From assembly GCA_022448455.1 (NCBI GenBank), contig JAKUUR010000003.1, positions 39,098 to 103,097 of the forward strand: a stretch of DNA of 64,000 nt. The letters run 5' to 3'. The stretch is from Candidatus Thioglobus autotrophicus. GTDB lineage: Bacteria; Pseudomonadota; Gammaproteobacteria; PS1; Pseudothioglobaceae. Below are positions 37,921 to 46,040 of this stretch, in pieces. The notes under the pieces were generated by a model. It was given only the letters and a program-made list of their open reading frames with translations. It did not search any database and was not told the DNA's origin. The position numbers and the translations under genes are program-made. How positions within the stretch are numbered: position 1 is the first letter of the stretch; each line of letters begins with the position of its first letter.

Positions 37921-37954
37921 AAAAGTCCAAATTCCGTTTCATGTGTGAGGGAGG
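37921..37954 (+). repeat. Cassette repeat copy 1 (core)
   Basis: AAAAGTCCAAATTCCGTTTC then ATGTGTGAGGGAGG. It lies between the Ldh2 gene (5' end) and the FAD oxidase gene (3' end). No left arm; right arm not recognisable. Confidence 0.9.
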
Positions 37955-37987
37955 AATATATTTAGCTTAAGTAATATAACAATGGGT

Positions 37988-39400
37988 CTAGAGATCCAAT
38001 TTATCCTCAACAAAGCTATTACGAAAAACACCATTTGGATCATATCTAGAACACACATCACGAAATGTGTCGATTTTTGGATAAAGTTGATTCACAAGTT
38101 TACTGGTTTGCGGGAACCACTTACCCCAATGTATGCGCGCCTGAAAAAGCTCAAACATGCTGTTTGCTAAAAAAGTTGCCAATGCATAAAATTCATCCCT
38201 TGGCTCGACATAAGTAATAAAGCTAATTGCGTACCAATCTTCAGATACACCTGATGCCATAGATATTAATGTGTCGTCTGGCATTATCCTACGAAAGCAG
38301 ATTGGGTAGTGATGTGTAAAGCACCCCTTAATTGAAGATAATGAGTCAAACAGCTGTGCTTTTTGTATCAATTCATTAGTAGAGTCAGACAGCTGATGAT
38401 TACCATCGTCTGCGTACTGCAAAATATCCTTAATAAAACTAGCTGCTTCAACTACATGAGATCGAACGACAAAAGCCTCAAGCTCTAAATGCCTAAACAA
38501 TTCATGCTTCATAACTAGAGCACGGTCACTTCGATCAGTCACTAGCCAATTATGAAATACAAGAGCAGGAACAATGGAACGAAAAAAGATGTGCACTAAT
38601 CGTCTGCTTCGCAGAATTGATACAAGCAACTTCATCACCAAATGCATACCAAGATCGATAACAAGAAACCAATATATACGATAAATAGCAGCAAACCCTC
38701 GACGCCGTAGCTCAAGAGAAACAAGTCGCTCCTGGGCAAAAAATTTCCAAGAGTGCGGCATTAAATAAAACTGCTGCAAGGGCGCTTTCTTCTCCAATAT
38801 TAGCACCTCTTCGATTGTTTCACAAAATGTGGCTTTCTCTTGAACAAAATATTGCGGAATACAAGGTAGTGTCATCTCAACAACAACCCCAAGACAGCCA
38901 AGAGAACATCTTGCCGCCTGAAGTGCCACACCTTCAGTAATATTTACAATCTTCGCAGATTTACCATTCTCGTCGAAACAAGCTAATTGTACTGACTCGA
39001 TATAGTGTGAAAGACTATGTTTTCCAGAACCATGAGTGCCTGTAGCAGTTGCACCAGCAATCGTTTGCTGAGCAATTAAACCAACTGAGGGTATGGTTAG
39101 TCCTTTTTGGTTTAGATCTGCTAACAACTTTTTAACTTTACAACCAGCACCTACAGTAACGCTAGTTTCATGATTCTTTTCCTGAATCTTGACATAGTCG
39201 AAATGACTCATATCGATTAGCACGCCTTCTGTTTCAATCAAGCCACTCCATGAGTGCTTTGAAGCAACAACTCGAATTTTGCCTCTTTTATGCTTTTCAA
39301 GAATATCAATCAACTCATCTTTATTGATTGGAGAGTAAAAATGTGATGGCTTGAAGCGTAAATTGCGTCCAAAGTTTTGTACGATTTTAGCTTGTTCCAT
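37988..39400 (-). CDS. FAD-linked aldonolactone oxidase-like protein (D-arabinono-1,4-lactone oxidase family)
   Basis: 470-residue flavoprotein. The PCMH-type FAD domain shows GKIRVVASKHSWSGLIETEG, SVTVGAGCKVKKLLADLNQK and IAGATATGTHGSGKHSLSHY; the His in GTHGSGKHS is the usual flavin-attachment region. The C-terminus has PRDEFYALATFLANSMFELF and ARIHWGKWFPQT, typical of the aldonolactone oxidase (ALO) domain. It lies between two cassette repeats. A promoter-like sequence in the left arm of copy 2 lies just upstream. Confidence 0.85.
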   Translation of the reverse strand: MEQAKIVQNFGRNLRFKPSHFYSPINKDELIDILEKHKRGKIRVVASKHSWSGLIETEGVLIDMSHFDYVKIQEKNHETSVTVGAGCKVKKLLADLNQKGLTIPSVGLIAQQTIAGATATGTHGSGKHSLSHYIESVQLACFDENGKSAKIVNITEGVALQAARCSLGCLGVVVEMTLPCIPQYFVQEKATFCETIEEVLILEKKAPLQQFYLMPHSWKFFAQERLVSLELRRRGFAAIYRIYWFLVIDLGMHLVMKLLVSILRSRRLVHIFFRSIVPALVFHNWLVTDRSDRALVMKHELFRHLELEAFVVRSHVVEAASFIKDILQYADDGNHQLSDSTNELIQKAQLFDSLSSIKGCFTHHYPICFRRIMPDDTLISMASGVSEDWYAISFITYVEPRDEFYALATFLANSMFELFQARIHWGKWFPQTSKLVNQLYPKIDTFRDVCSRYDPNGVFRNSFVEDKLDL

Positions 39401-39430
39401 TCGAGTCTTATAATTTCAGTATCAATCCAA

Positions 39431-39488
39431 ACCTAGTATAAATCTAGTAAGGATAAAAGTCCAAATTTCGTTTCATGTGTGAGGGAGA
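39431..39488 (+). repeat. Cassette repeat copy 2 (left arm + core)
   Basis: Left arm ACCTAGTATAAATCTAG, then GGATAAAAGTCCAAATTTCG and TTTCATGTGTGAGGGAGAG. It sits between divergent genes: FAD oxidase (minus) and nnrE/D (plus). Confidence 0.92.
39435..39464 (-). promoter_or_regulatory. Promoter-like sequence in the left arm of repeat copy 2
   Basis: On the minus strand TTGGAC (39464-39459) and TATACT (39440-39435) are 18 bases apart, a reasonable sigma-70 layout. It points at the FAD oxidase gene starting at 39400. The same pair with the same spacing occurs in copies 13 and 17. Function is inferred. Confidence 0.45.
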
Positions 39489-39580
39489 GTATCTAAATAC
39501 ATACCCACATAGCACCTTACCGCAAATTATGCTACCATGGTATCTGGAGGCGAGAACGCAAGCATACAAGTTGCACGAGC

Positions 39581-41071
39581 ATGGCCAAAAAGCAGGACAA
39601 TTATCTTTATAACTGCGATCAAGTGCGCACATTGGATAGACTAGTAATTGATAGAGACAATATCAGCAGCTTACAACTGATGCAACGCGCTGGTATGGCG
39701 GTTTTCAAACACATTCTCCAGCACTATCGCAAACATGCCATCACGGTTTTTTGCGGTTCAGGGAACAATGGTGGCGATGGCTACGTTATTGCAACGCTTG
39801 CGCAAGAAAAAGGCATTTCGGTCCAATTAATACATCTCACACAACCTCGGCAATTAAAAGGTGATGCCAAGCGTGCCTATGAAATTGCCAATGAAGCAGG
39901 CGTTCCAATGGCCGATTTCTCGCCAGAGATGGTGTTGGAAGATTGTGTCATCGTTGACGCTCTCCTAGGTACTGGCTTAAAAGGCTCAGTGAGGCGCGCC
40001 TACTGTGATGCCATTGAGTTAATCAACAACAGCAATCTAGCAGTTGTTGCTGTTGACCTACCCTCTGGCCTAAATGCCGATACAGGTGATGTTGAGAATA
40101 TATGTGTTAAGGCGCAAACAACGATTTGTTTTATTGGACTTAAGCAAGGATTGTTCACAAATCATGGGCCAGATTACTGCGGCAAAATTGTCAACCAAGA
40201 CTTAGCAGCAAAATCCACCATCTTTGATGAAATCAAGCCAGTAGCAATAAAAATGCAACTAACTTCACTTCTAAGGCATTTAAAGCCTAGACAGTCCAGT
40301 TCCCACAAAAACGACTATGGCCATGTCTTAGTTGTTGGTGGAGATTATGGATATGCTGGTGCAAGCCTATTGGCAGCCGAGGCCGCACTTAGAACTGGCG
40401 CAGGACTGGTGAGTGTTGCCACACGTCAAGAACACATCAGCGTAATTGTGGCCAGACGACCTGAAATTATGGCACATGCTGTTGACTCAAGCGAGTCTCT
40501 GCAAACTCTATTAAAAAAAGCCAGTGTACTTATTATTGGTCCTGGATTAGGGCAATCACTCTGGTCGAGGAAAATGCTGAATTGTGCTTTAAAAGCTGAT
40601 ATTCCAAGTATTTTAGATGCCGATGCTCTCAATCTTGTTGCTCGTGACCAGATCCAATTAAATACTATGAATCACCCCTATATACTTACCCCACATCCCA
40701 AAGAGGCGGCAAGATTGCTTCATGTGGAGACCGTACAAATTCAAAAAGACCGATTTTCCGCTGTCAAAAAGATATCCAAAAAGTACCATGCTCAGGTTCT
40801 GCTAAAAGGCACAGGCTCTTTAGTTTGTGTCTCGTCTAATTCAACAATCGGTGTTTGCACTGCGGGCAATCCAGGAATGGCAACAGGCGGTATGGGCGAT
40901 GTACTTAGCGGCATTATTGGTGGCTTATTAGCGCAAGGTGTAAACCAAAATCACTGCCTTGCGCTGGCTACTTGTTTACACGCAGAAGCGGCTGATATGG
41001 CGGCCAAGGGTCGACAAAGAAGTCTTCTGCCGAGTGATTTATTCAAAACCCTAAGACTCTTAATCGGCTAG
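39581..41071 (+). CDS. nnr: Bifunctional NAD(P)H-hydrate epimerase / ADP-dependent NAD(P)H-hydrate dehydratase
   Basis: 496-residue metabolite-repair fusion. The N-terminal epimerase (about 1-215) contains VFCGSGNNGGDGYVIATLAQ and VDLPSGLNADTGDV. The C-terminal dehydratase (about 225-490) contains GHVLVVGGDYGYAGASLLAA, ILTPHPKEAARLL, VLLKGTGSLVC and AGNPGMATGGMGDVLSGIIG. It repairs hydrated NADH and NADPH. A normally chromosomal housekeeping gene, here lying between cassette repeats 2 and 3. Confidence 0.95.
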   Translation: MAKKQDNYLYNCDQVRTLDRLVIDRDNISSLQLMQRAGMAVFKHILQHYRKHAITVFCGSGNNGGDGYVIATLAQEKGISVQLIHLTQPRQLKGDAKRAYEIANEAGVPMADFSPEMVLEDCVIVDALLGTGLKGSVRRAYCDAIELINNSNLAVVAVDLPSGLNADTGDVENICVKAQTTICFIGLKQGLFTNHGPDYCGKIVNQDLAAKSTIFDEIKPVAIKMQLTSLLRHLKPRQSSSHKNDYGHVLVVGGDYGYAGASLLAAEAALRTGAGLVSVATRQEHISVIVARRPEIMAHAVDSSESLQTLLKKASVLIIGPGLGQSLWSRKMLNCALKADIPSILDADALNLVARDQIQLNTMNHPYILTPHPKEAARLLHVETVQIQKDRFSAVKKISKKYHAQVLLKGTGSLVCVSSNSTIGVCTAGNPGMATGGMGDVLSGIIGGLLAQGVNQNHCLALATCLHAEAADMAAKGRQRSLLPSDLFKTLRLLIG

Positions 41072-41092
41072 TACAAAGCTGATTTACCTTTC

Positions 41093-41465
41093 TTAAGCGT
41101 CAGCGCGAGATTTCCAGAAAAGTAAAATCGCTAGCACCGCATCAGGCACTGCGCCTCCGATGTTTGCTGCATCGAATGGAAACAAACCAATAGACATATG
41201 ATAAAACGCTATTACCAAAAAGCCACGTGAAAAATGGCAAAGAACATGCCCACAGTCTTAATATTATCGCCCGCCCAAGTAGGCATCTGCCAACTTAGAT
41301 AAGCCACACCCAAAACCATAACTGACATATTTTGCAGAACACCAGCCATCGTTGCTGATGATTCAACACCAAAACTCTCCATCATAGTGGCGGTGCAAGT
41401 AACATAAGCGCACCGAAAAATGCGAAAACAACCGCTTGAATTCTAAACACTAAAGATAAAGTCAT
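41093..41465 (-). pseudogene. Frameshifted small membrane protein
   Basis: From ATG at 41463-41465 the frame reads MTLSLVFRIQAVVFAFFGAL up to MLLAP, then breaks. Removing the break (one missing base near 41390) gives TMMESFGVESSATMAGVLQN and further hydrophobic sequence ending AIFHVAF. A second missing base, in a T run, restores LVIAFYHMSIGLFPFDAANI and an end at KSRADA (stop 41093-41095). The restored protein would be about 124 residues with four helices; the family is not recognised with confidence. Confidence 0.75.
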
Positions 41466-41515
41466 TATTGTCTCCAATAGTTAATAAAGATTTTTCAATA
41501 TACCATAATGAACTA

Positions 41516-41625
41516 TAAGTCCAAATTTCGTTTGATGTGTGAGGGGGAGTTTATTAATATACTTGCACATGCGAGTAGGCTCCCCACCCCTTGAAAGTCT
41601 GAATATATATGCGAAGCAGGGTGGC
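41516..41625 (+). repeat. Cassette repeat copy 3 (core + right arm)
   Basis: TAAGTCCAAATTTCGTTTGA then TGTGTGAGGGGGAG, followed by the right arm ending CCTTGAAAGTCTGAATATAT. GGGGAG (41544-41549) pairs with CTCCCC (41580-41585), and ACTTGC (41561-41566) with GCGAGT (41571-41576), giving a nested stem. Confidence 0.92.
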
Positions 41626-41698
41626 TAAATAATAACTTTATAATTTATGTTGTTATTAATCACAACACATAGCATGGCACAAAACCTGCTTTGATTGC

Positions 41699-42679
41699 TC
41701 ACTCGACAATTCCGGCCAGCCTTAAAATATGGTCAACCAATCTTGTAAAAGGATTAAATCCAATCACATTTGGTGCATCAGCAACAAAGTTTGACATCGC
41801 ATTAACATCATAGTAATAAGCTCTTCCATCCCGATCATTAACCAGATACTCGACACCCCCTACTTCAATGTGAGCTCCATGTGCAATACGCAATACATTT
41901 TCAATTACACCCCTAGTTGGTGTATACCCTTCTACTAACAAGTTGCGTCCAGAAACGCCATCGGCATTGCCTTTGGAAGATTCGTCCAATGTTGGTTTGC
42001 AATAATCCGCTGGACAGAGATTAAAACTTGGTGCTGCTTGGTCAAGATGCAGCCGAATAGCGTATAAAAATTTGCCATTTAGTACTTCGACACGGACAAT
42101 ACTGTTTCCTCGTGCAGGCAAATATTCTTGAACCAAGGCAACGTGATCAATGCCTAATTCAATCGCTTCATCCGCTACCGCTGACTCTAATTCTGAGGCA
42201 CTCTCAAACAATTGAATACCGGCCCCACTACCGCCAATATTAGGTTTGACCACAATCGGGTAAATCAATCCTTTGGCAGCGTCTATCATCTGCGAAACGT
42301 GGTTTATGACGCGCGTGCGTGGATAGCGAATTCCAAGGTTATGTAATAAATGAATTTGACGTGCCTTTGAATATTCATATTGGTAAGCATCATAGCCATT
42401 CATGACATTGGCGCCGATATCTTTCAAGTAAGCTAAATACTCTAGTGAATAGCGAATGGCATGAATGTGCCCACGTGTAAAAGCCGAAGGACTCATGCGG
42501 TTTACAATTAGTGAATAGGGGTTGCTGCGTTCCTCTGGGTCATATTGATGTGCAAAAGCGAGTTGTTCATCATAAGCAATTCCACGTCGATTAAGCTCTG
42601 CAAACATCGGCTTGAACCACTCTGGATGCTCATAGAAGATGGCAATTCTAGCGTCATTATTTGCTTGATTACTAGTCAT
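41699..42679 (-). CDS. ATP-grasp ligase (RimK-like)
   Basis: About 326 residues. The ATP-grasp core is visible: YPIVVKPNIGGSGAGIQLFE (ATP-binding loop), LVQEYLPARGNSIVRVEVLN and a metal-binding YYYDVNAMSNFVADAPN. Related enzymes join amino acids to carboxylates (RimK, lysine-biosynthesis LysX, cyanophycin-like). I chose ATG 42677-42679 (MTSNQANN) instead of the upstream start at 42730, which runs into the repeat. No carrier or partner gene is nearby; substrate unknown. Confidence 0.85.
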   Translation of the reverse strand: MTSNQANNDARIAIFYEHPEWFKPMFAELNRRGIAYDEQLAFAHQYDPEERSNPYSLIVNRMSPSAFTRGHIHAIRYSLEYLAYLKDIGANVMNGYDAYQYEYSKARQIHLLHNLGIRYPRTRVINHVSQMIDAAKGLIYPIVVKPNIGGSGAGIQLFESASELESAVADEAIELGIDHVALVQEYLPARGNSIVRVEVLNGKFLYAIRLHLDQAAPSFNLCPADYCKPTLDESSKGNADGVSGRNLLVEGYTPTRGVIENVLRIAHGAHIEVGGVEYLVNDRDGRAYYYDVNAMSNFVADAPNVIGFNPFTRLVDHILRLAGIVE

Positions 42680-42740
42680 GTTAAGTGCCTCGGTAATATG
42701 AATATGTCTACAACTACAACCTTTATACAAATCATATTAC

Positions 42741-42830
42741 TCCAAATTTCGCTTCATGTGTGATGGTGGGTAGATTTAACTATACCGATACAGAGATGAG
42801 TCCCCGTGCCTTGAAAGTCTGAATATATAA
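42741..42830 (+). repeat. Cassette repeat copy 4 (core + right arm)
   Basis: TCCAAATTTCGCTTCATGTG then TGATGGTGGG, with the far-right segment CCTTGAAAGTCTGAATATAT shared with copy 3. The core is more diverged here (GATGGTGGG instead of GAGGGAG). Confidence 0.88.
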
Positions 42831-42854
42831 TATTATTATGATAATATTTAAACT

Positions 42855-43052
42855 ATGACAAAATCAATTATTGCTTGTCCTAAATGCGGGTTTAAAGCAG
42901 AAGAAGAAATGCCTACAGATGCTTGCCAGTTTTTTTATGAATGTAAGTCTTGTAAATCTCTTTTAAAGCCATTAGTGGGTGACTGCTGTGTTTTTTGTTC
43001 TTACGGCAGCGTTCCTTGTCCACCAATTCAGCAAGAGAAAAAGTGCTGTTAG
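42855..43052 (+). CDS. GDCCVxC-motif small cysteine-rich protein
   Basis: 65 residues with nine cysteines: IACPKCGFKAEE, FYECKSCKSLLKPL, then VGDCCVFCSYGSVPCPP and a CysCys end. The GDCCVxC motif defines a small family annotated as GDCCVxC (seleno)protein; here every position is Cys, with no in-frame TGA. Probably metal or mercury binding, function unproven. It forms a single-gene unit between repeats 4 and 5. Confidence 0.85.
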   Translation: MTKSIIACPKCGFKAEEEMPTDACQFFYECKSCKSLLKPLVGDCCVFCSYGSVPCPPIQQEKKCC

Positions 43053-43080
43053 TCAGTTATGCCTTTATGGAAACAATTAA

Positions 43081-43110
43081 AAGCCCAAATCTCGTTTCAC
43101 GTGTGAGGAA
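43081..43110 (+). repeat. Cassette repeat copy 5 (core)
   Basis: AAGCCCAAATCTCGTTTCAC then GTGTGAGGAA. It follows the GDCCVxC gene by 28 bp. No arms recognisable. Confidence 0.85.
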
Positions 43111-43208
43111 GCTATAATAATAAAGAAATACATAATCAATCTTGTTTGAGTTACCCTTTTAGTATCTAGTACAATTGCTTCTAGTTCGAACCATTTACAT
43201 AATTTAGT

Positions 43209-43436
43209 ATGATAGGTTTTTCTTTAAGAACTAGAATTAGTTTTTACGCTAGTATCCTTTGGTTATTTTTTTCATTCTTTATTGCCACCACTTATTCCAA
43301 ACTTAGTGGTGAAATAGTTGCTAGTTGGTTCGACTTTTATAATGTTTATTGGAACATATTCTATCTATTGAGTACACCTGTTTGGATATATTGGATAGTG
43401 ATACGCCCTTATAATTGGATTAAGAAAAAGAAGTAA
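43209..43436 (+). CDS. Small membrane protein (75 residues), family unknown
   Basis: Two hydrophobic segments (SILWLFFSFFIATTY and IFYLLSTPVWIYWIVI) and a basic tail (NWIKKKK) indicate a two-helix inner-membrane protein with the C-terminus in the cytoplasm. I do not recognise it. Its stop codon overlaps the first bases of repeat copy 6. Apart from that repeat nothing lies between it and the MORN gene. Confidence 0.6.
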   Translation: MIGFSLRTRISFYASILWLFFSFFIATTYSKLSGEIVASWFDFYNVYWNIFYLLSTPVWIYWIVIRPYNWIKKKK

Positions 43437-43464
43437 AAAGTCAAAATTTCGTTTGATGTGTGAG
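43436..43464 (+). repeat. Cassette repeat copy 6 (core, truncated right)
   Basis: AAAAGTCAAAATTTCGTTTG then ATGTGTGAG, after which the similarity stops. It begins in the stop codon of the preceding gene and ends about ten bases before the MORN gene's 3' end. Confidence 0.88.
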
Positions 43465-43474
43465 ATACAGCTCA

Positions 43475-44035
43475 TTAGCCACCAACAAACACGTCTTCTT
43501 TAAACTCTCCCTCCAAGCGTCTGTCATCATCTAAATAGGTCATAACTCCTTGACCATCTCGTTTATCATTCTGCCACTCACCTTCATAACGACTACCTTC
43601 TTGGTAAAGACCTCCATCTTGATAAGTCATGATGCCATAGCCATCGCGTTTATTATCTTGATACTCTCCCTCGTAACGTCTACCGTCTGGGTAGTTCATA
43701 ATACCTTTTCCATTGAGTTTACCGTCCTTAAACCCACCTTGATAACGTTGACCATCTGGTGAAGTAAATACACCCTGACCATTGGGCTTATTGTCCTTGA
43801 ACTCACCCTCATGACGATAGCCAGTTTTAAAAGTATAGACACCCATGCCTTTAAAACAAGTGATTTTTTTACCACCAATTAAACATTCTTCGACCTGACC
43901 TTCGTAGATGTTACCATCGGGGAAATCAAGCTTTACTACACCTTTGATTCCTTCAAGAAATGGTTCTCTTGTATCAGCGTAAGCCAAACCTACAAAGCTA
44001 AAAGATAGCAATAAGAGTAGCGGGAGTTTTTTCAT
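43475..44035 (-). CDS. Secreted MORN-repeat protein
   Basis: About 186 residues. A signal peptide (KKLPLLLLLSFSFVGLAYA) is followed by about five MORN repeats of 20-23 residues, e.g. YEGEYQDNKRDGYGIMTYQD and YQGGFKDGKLNGKGIMNYPD. Such repeats form a beta-meander that binds lipids or proteins. I use ATG 44033-44035; the longer frame starts inside the repeat's left arm. Its leader and upstream sequence are nearly the same as two orphan leaders at 57.7 and 58.5 kb. Confidence 0.88.
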   Translation of the reverse strand: MKKLPLLLLLSFSFVGLAYADTREPFLEGIKGVVKLDFPDGNIYEGQVEECLIGGKKITCFKGMGVYTFKTGYRHEGEFKDNKPNGQGVFTSPDGQRYQGGFKDGKLNGKGIMNYPDGRRYEGEYQDNKRDGYGIMTYQDGGLYQEGSRYEGEWQNDKRDGQGVMTYLDDDRRLEGEFKEDVFVGG

Positions 44036-44052
44036 GCTAGGGTTATATTTCA

Positions 44053-44106
44053 ATTTGAACCTAGTATAAATAAAAATCCAAATTTCGTTTGATGTGTGAG
44101 GGAGAG
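44053..44106 (+). repeat. Cassette repeat copy 7 (short left arm + core)
   Basis: TTTGAACCTAGTATAAAT, then AAAAATCCAAATTTCGTTTG and ATGTGTGAGGGAGAG. The left arm lacks the TCTAGAAAGGAT segment found in copies 8 and 13, so the promoter-like pair is only about seven bases apart here. Confidence 0.92.
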
Positions 44107-44122
44107 AAGATATGTATAAACT

Positions 44123-45520
44123 TTAACGGATATTGGGCTTTGTAAGGTTATCCACATGCAAAACTGCATTTACCTGATCCTCGCTCATGAGGCCTTCTTG
44201 GATAACAATCTCACGAACAGTAATTCCTTCTTTAAGTGCTCTTTTGGCAATTCGAGCTGATTCTTTATAGCCTAAATGAGGAGTAAAGAATGTCGCTATA
44301 CCAGGACTTTGTTCAACATATTTTGCACATACTTCAACATTCGCAGTAATTCCATCTACACATTTTGTTCTTAGCATTACCATCGCATTAGTCATATAGC
44401 GTAATGAACGTAGTATGTTTACCGCCAAAACAGGCTCAAAAGCATTGAGCTGCATTTGTCCTGCTTCAGCGGCTAAAGTGATTACCAAATCATTTCCAAT
44501 TACTTGAAAAGCGGTTTGATTAACAGCTTCAGGAATAACCGGGTTAACTTTACCTGGCATCATTGAAGATCCAGCTTGGACAGCGGGGAGATTTATCTCA
44601 TTAAAACCAGCAATTGGGCCTGATGATGATAATCTTAAGTCATTAGATATTTTTGAAAGCTTTATAGCCACTCGTTTAAGAACGGAAGAGAACGACACAA
44701 AAGCACTGGTGTCAGATGTTGCAGCAATTGGATTTGGAGCTAGCACCAAAGGTAGTCCAGATAAATCTGCCAAGGCCTCTACCGCTATTTTTGGATAATC
44801 TAGATGACTATTAATACCTGTTCCAATAGCTGTTGCACCTAAATTGACCTCCAAAAATAATTGTGACATTTCTTCCAGCCTTTTAATATCATCTAATAAA
44901 GTATTACCGAAAGCAGTAAATTCCTGACCAAGACTCATTGGTACAGCGTCTTGGAGTTGTGTTCGCCCCATTTTAATGACACCGGCAAATTCGACACCTT
45001 TGGCATGAAAAGAATCAGACAGAGCTTTAATTGCCTCCAATAAAGGGTCATACTCTTTTAAAAATCCAACCAATAAGGCAGTCGGATAGGTGTCATTCGT
45101 TGACTGTGACAAGTTGACATGACCGAGTGGTGAGATAGCATCATAATCTCCTTTTTCTTTGCCAATTATTTCCAGTGCGACATTGGCAATTACTTCATTA
45201 GCATTCATATTGGTTGAAGTGCCGGCGCCTCCCTGGATTATCTCAACTACAAACTGATCATGGAACTCACCGTTGATAATTCTCTCACAAGCAGCGACTA
45301 TTGGATGATAGATATCATCATCTAATAGGTCCAGTTTATTATTTGCTCGAGCACACGCAAGCTTAACCATGGCATAAGCAATAATAATATTCGGATAAAC
45401 TGAAATGGCAACCTCAGCAATGGGGAAATTATCAACTGCGCGCTTAGTATGAATACCGTAATAAGCATCACTAGGTATTTTCATTTCACCTAAAAAATCA
45501 GATTCTATTCTGTATTTCAC
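44123..45520 (-). CDS. aspA: Aspartate ammonia-lyase
   Basis: 465-residue member of the fumarase/aspartase superfamily. It starts YRIESDFLGEMKIPSDAYYG, and has QGGAGTSTNMNANEVIANVA, GHVNLSQSTNDTYPTALLVG and the signature loop GSSMMPGKVNPVIPEAVNQ with the catalytic Ser. The pattern fits aspartase (fumarate + ammonia) better than class II fumarase, but the two are close. Another ordinary metabolic gene standing alone between repeats (copies 7 and 8). Confidence 0.9.
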   Translation of the reverse strand: MKYRIESDFLGEMKIPSDAYYGIHTKRAVDNFPIAEVAISVYPNIIIAYAMVKLACARANNKLDLLDDDIYHPIVAACERIINGEFHDQFVVEIIQGGAGTSTNMNANEVIANVALEIIGKEKGDYDAISPLGHVNLSQSTNDTYPTALLVGFLKEYDPLLEAIKALSDSFHAKGVEFAGVIKMGRTQLQDAVPMSLGQEFTAFGNTLLDDIKRLEEMSQLFLEVNLGATAIGTGINSHLDYPKIAVEALADLSGLPLVLAPNPIAATSDTSAFVSFSSVLKRVAIKLSKISNDLRLSSSGPIAGFNEINLPAVQAGSSMMPGKVNPVIPEAVNQTAFQVIGNDLVITLAAEAGQMQLNAFEPVLAVNILRSLRYMTNAMVMLRTKCVDGITANVEVCAKYVEQSPGIATFFTPHLGYKESARIAKRALKEGITVREIVIQEGLMSEDQVNAVLHVDNLTKPNIR

Positions 45521-45618
45521 AATCTCAAATAATTAATAAATGTACTATCAAGTAATAATAGCTATTTTTTTTGAGAATCATACGCTTATCAATTCTTAAT
45601 TGAGAAATTATTATTTAA

Positions 45619-45682
45619 TTTGAACCTAGTACAAATCTAGAAAGGATAAAAGTCCCAATTTCGTTTGATGTGTGAGGGAGGG
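45619..45682 (+). repeat. Cassette repeat copy 8 (left arm + core)
   Basis: TTTGAACCTAGTACAAATCT, then AGAAAGGATAAAAGTCCCAA and TTTCGTTTGATGTGTGAGGG. Full left arm, core intact, no recognisable right arm. Confidence 0.92.
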
Positions 45683-45716
45683 TAGATATTTATCTAAATC
45701 AATGGTTATTCAATAA

Positions 45717-45899
45717 CTATAGCTTACAGCCTTTTTGTTTGTTACTGGGAAGAGAGTTACAGTAGGTATCTTCTGCTGAAGAACTTCCATGTTCGTGAGT
45801 TTTTTCCAACCAGTATTTTGCTTCACTGGTATCTTTTAAAACACTATCACCAGTAAGATAAGCAATACCAAGCCCTTCTTCGGTTTGCATCCAATGCAT
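45717..45899 (-). pseudogene. Sel1-repeat protein, C-terminal fragment
   Basis: 60 codons containing one Sel1 repeat (EGLGIAYLTGDSVLKDTSEA then KYWLEKTHEHGSSSAEDTYC) and a Cys-rich tail. There is no signal peptide and no upstream repeats, so this is the 3' end of a gene like the one at 19.3 kb. It abuts a cytochrome c fragment. Confidence 0.7.
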
Positions 45900-45909
45900 A
45901 AAGAGCTTC

Positions 45910-46039
45910 TATTTAAACCTTTTGTTATATTTTGTTTGAATTTCATTTGGCCATAGACTATAAATATAGTCAAGCACTGCTTGTTTTTCATCTTTGCTTA
46001 GGCGTTTAGCAAAAGCTGGCATTTGCCCACCAATTTTAA
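45910..46039 (-). pseudogene. Cytochrome c, C-terminal fragment
   Basis: Directly after the SagB-like stop codon the minus strand reads IKIGGQMPAFAKRLSKDEKQ then AVLDYIYSLWPNEIQTKYNK and a stop at 45910-45912. GGQMPAF with its Met ligand and the C-terminal helix are typical of class I cytochromes. The haem-binding CxxCH part is missing, so this is a decapitated gene joined to foreign DNA. Confidence 0.75.
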
Positions 46040-46040
46040 T

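Noticed and set aside
39444..39632. Minus-strand frame over repeat copy 2
   Set aside because: It overlaps the nnr start and the repeat, is Cys-rich by chance, and has no supporting features.
42855..43052. Selenoprotein version of the GDCCVxC family
   Set aside because: All motif positions are cysteine codons and the frame has no internal TGA.
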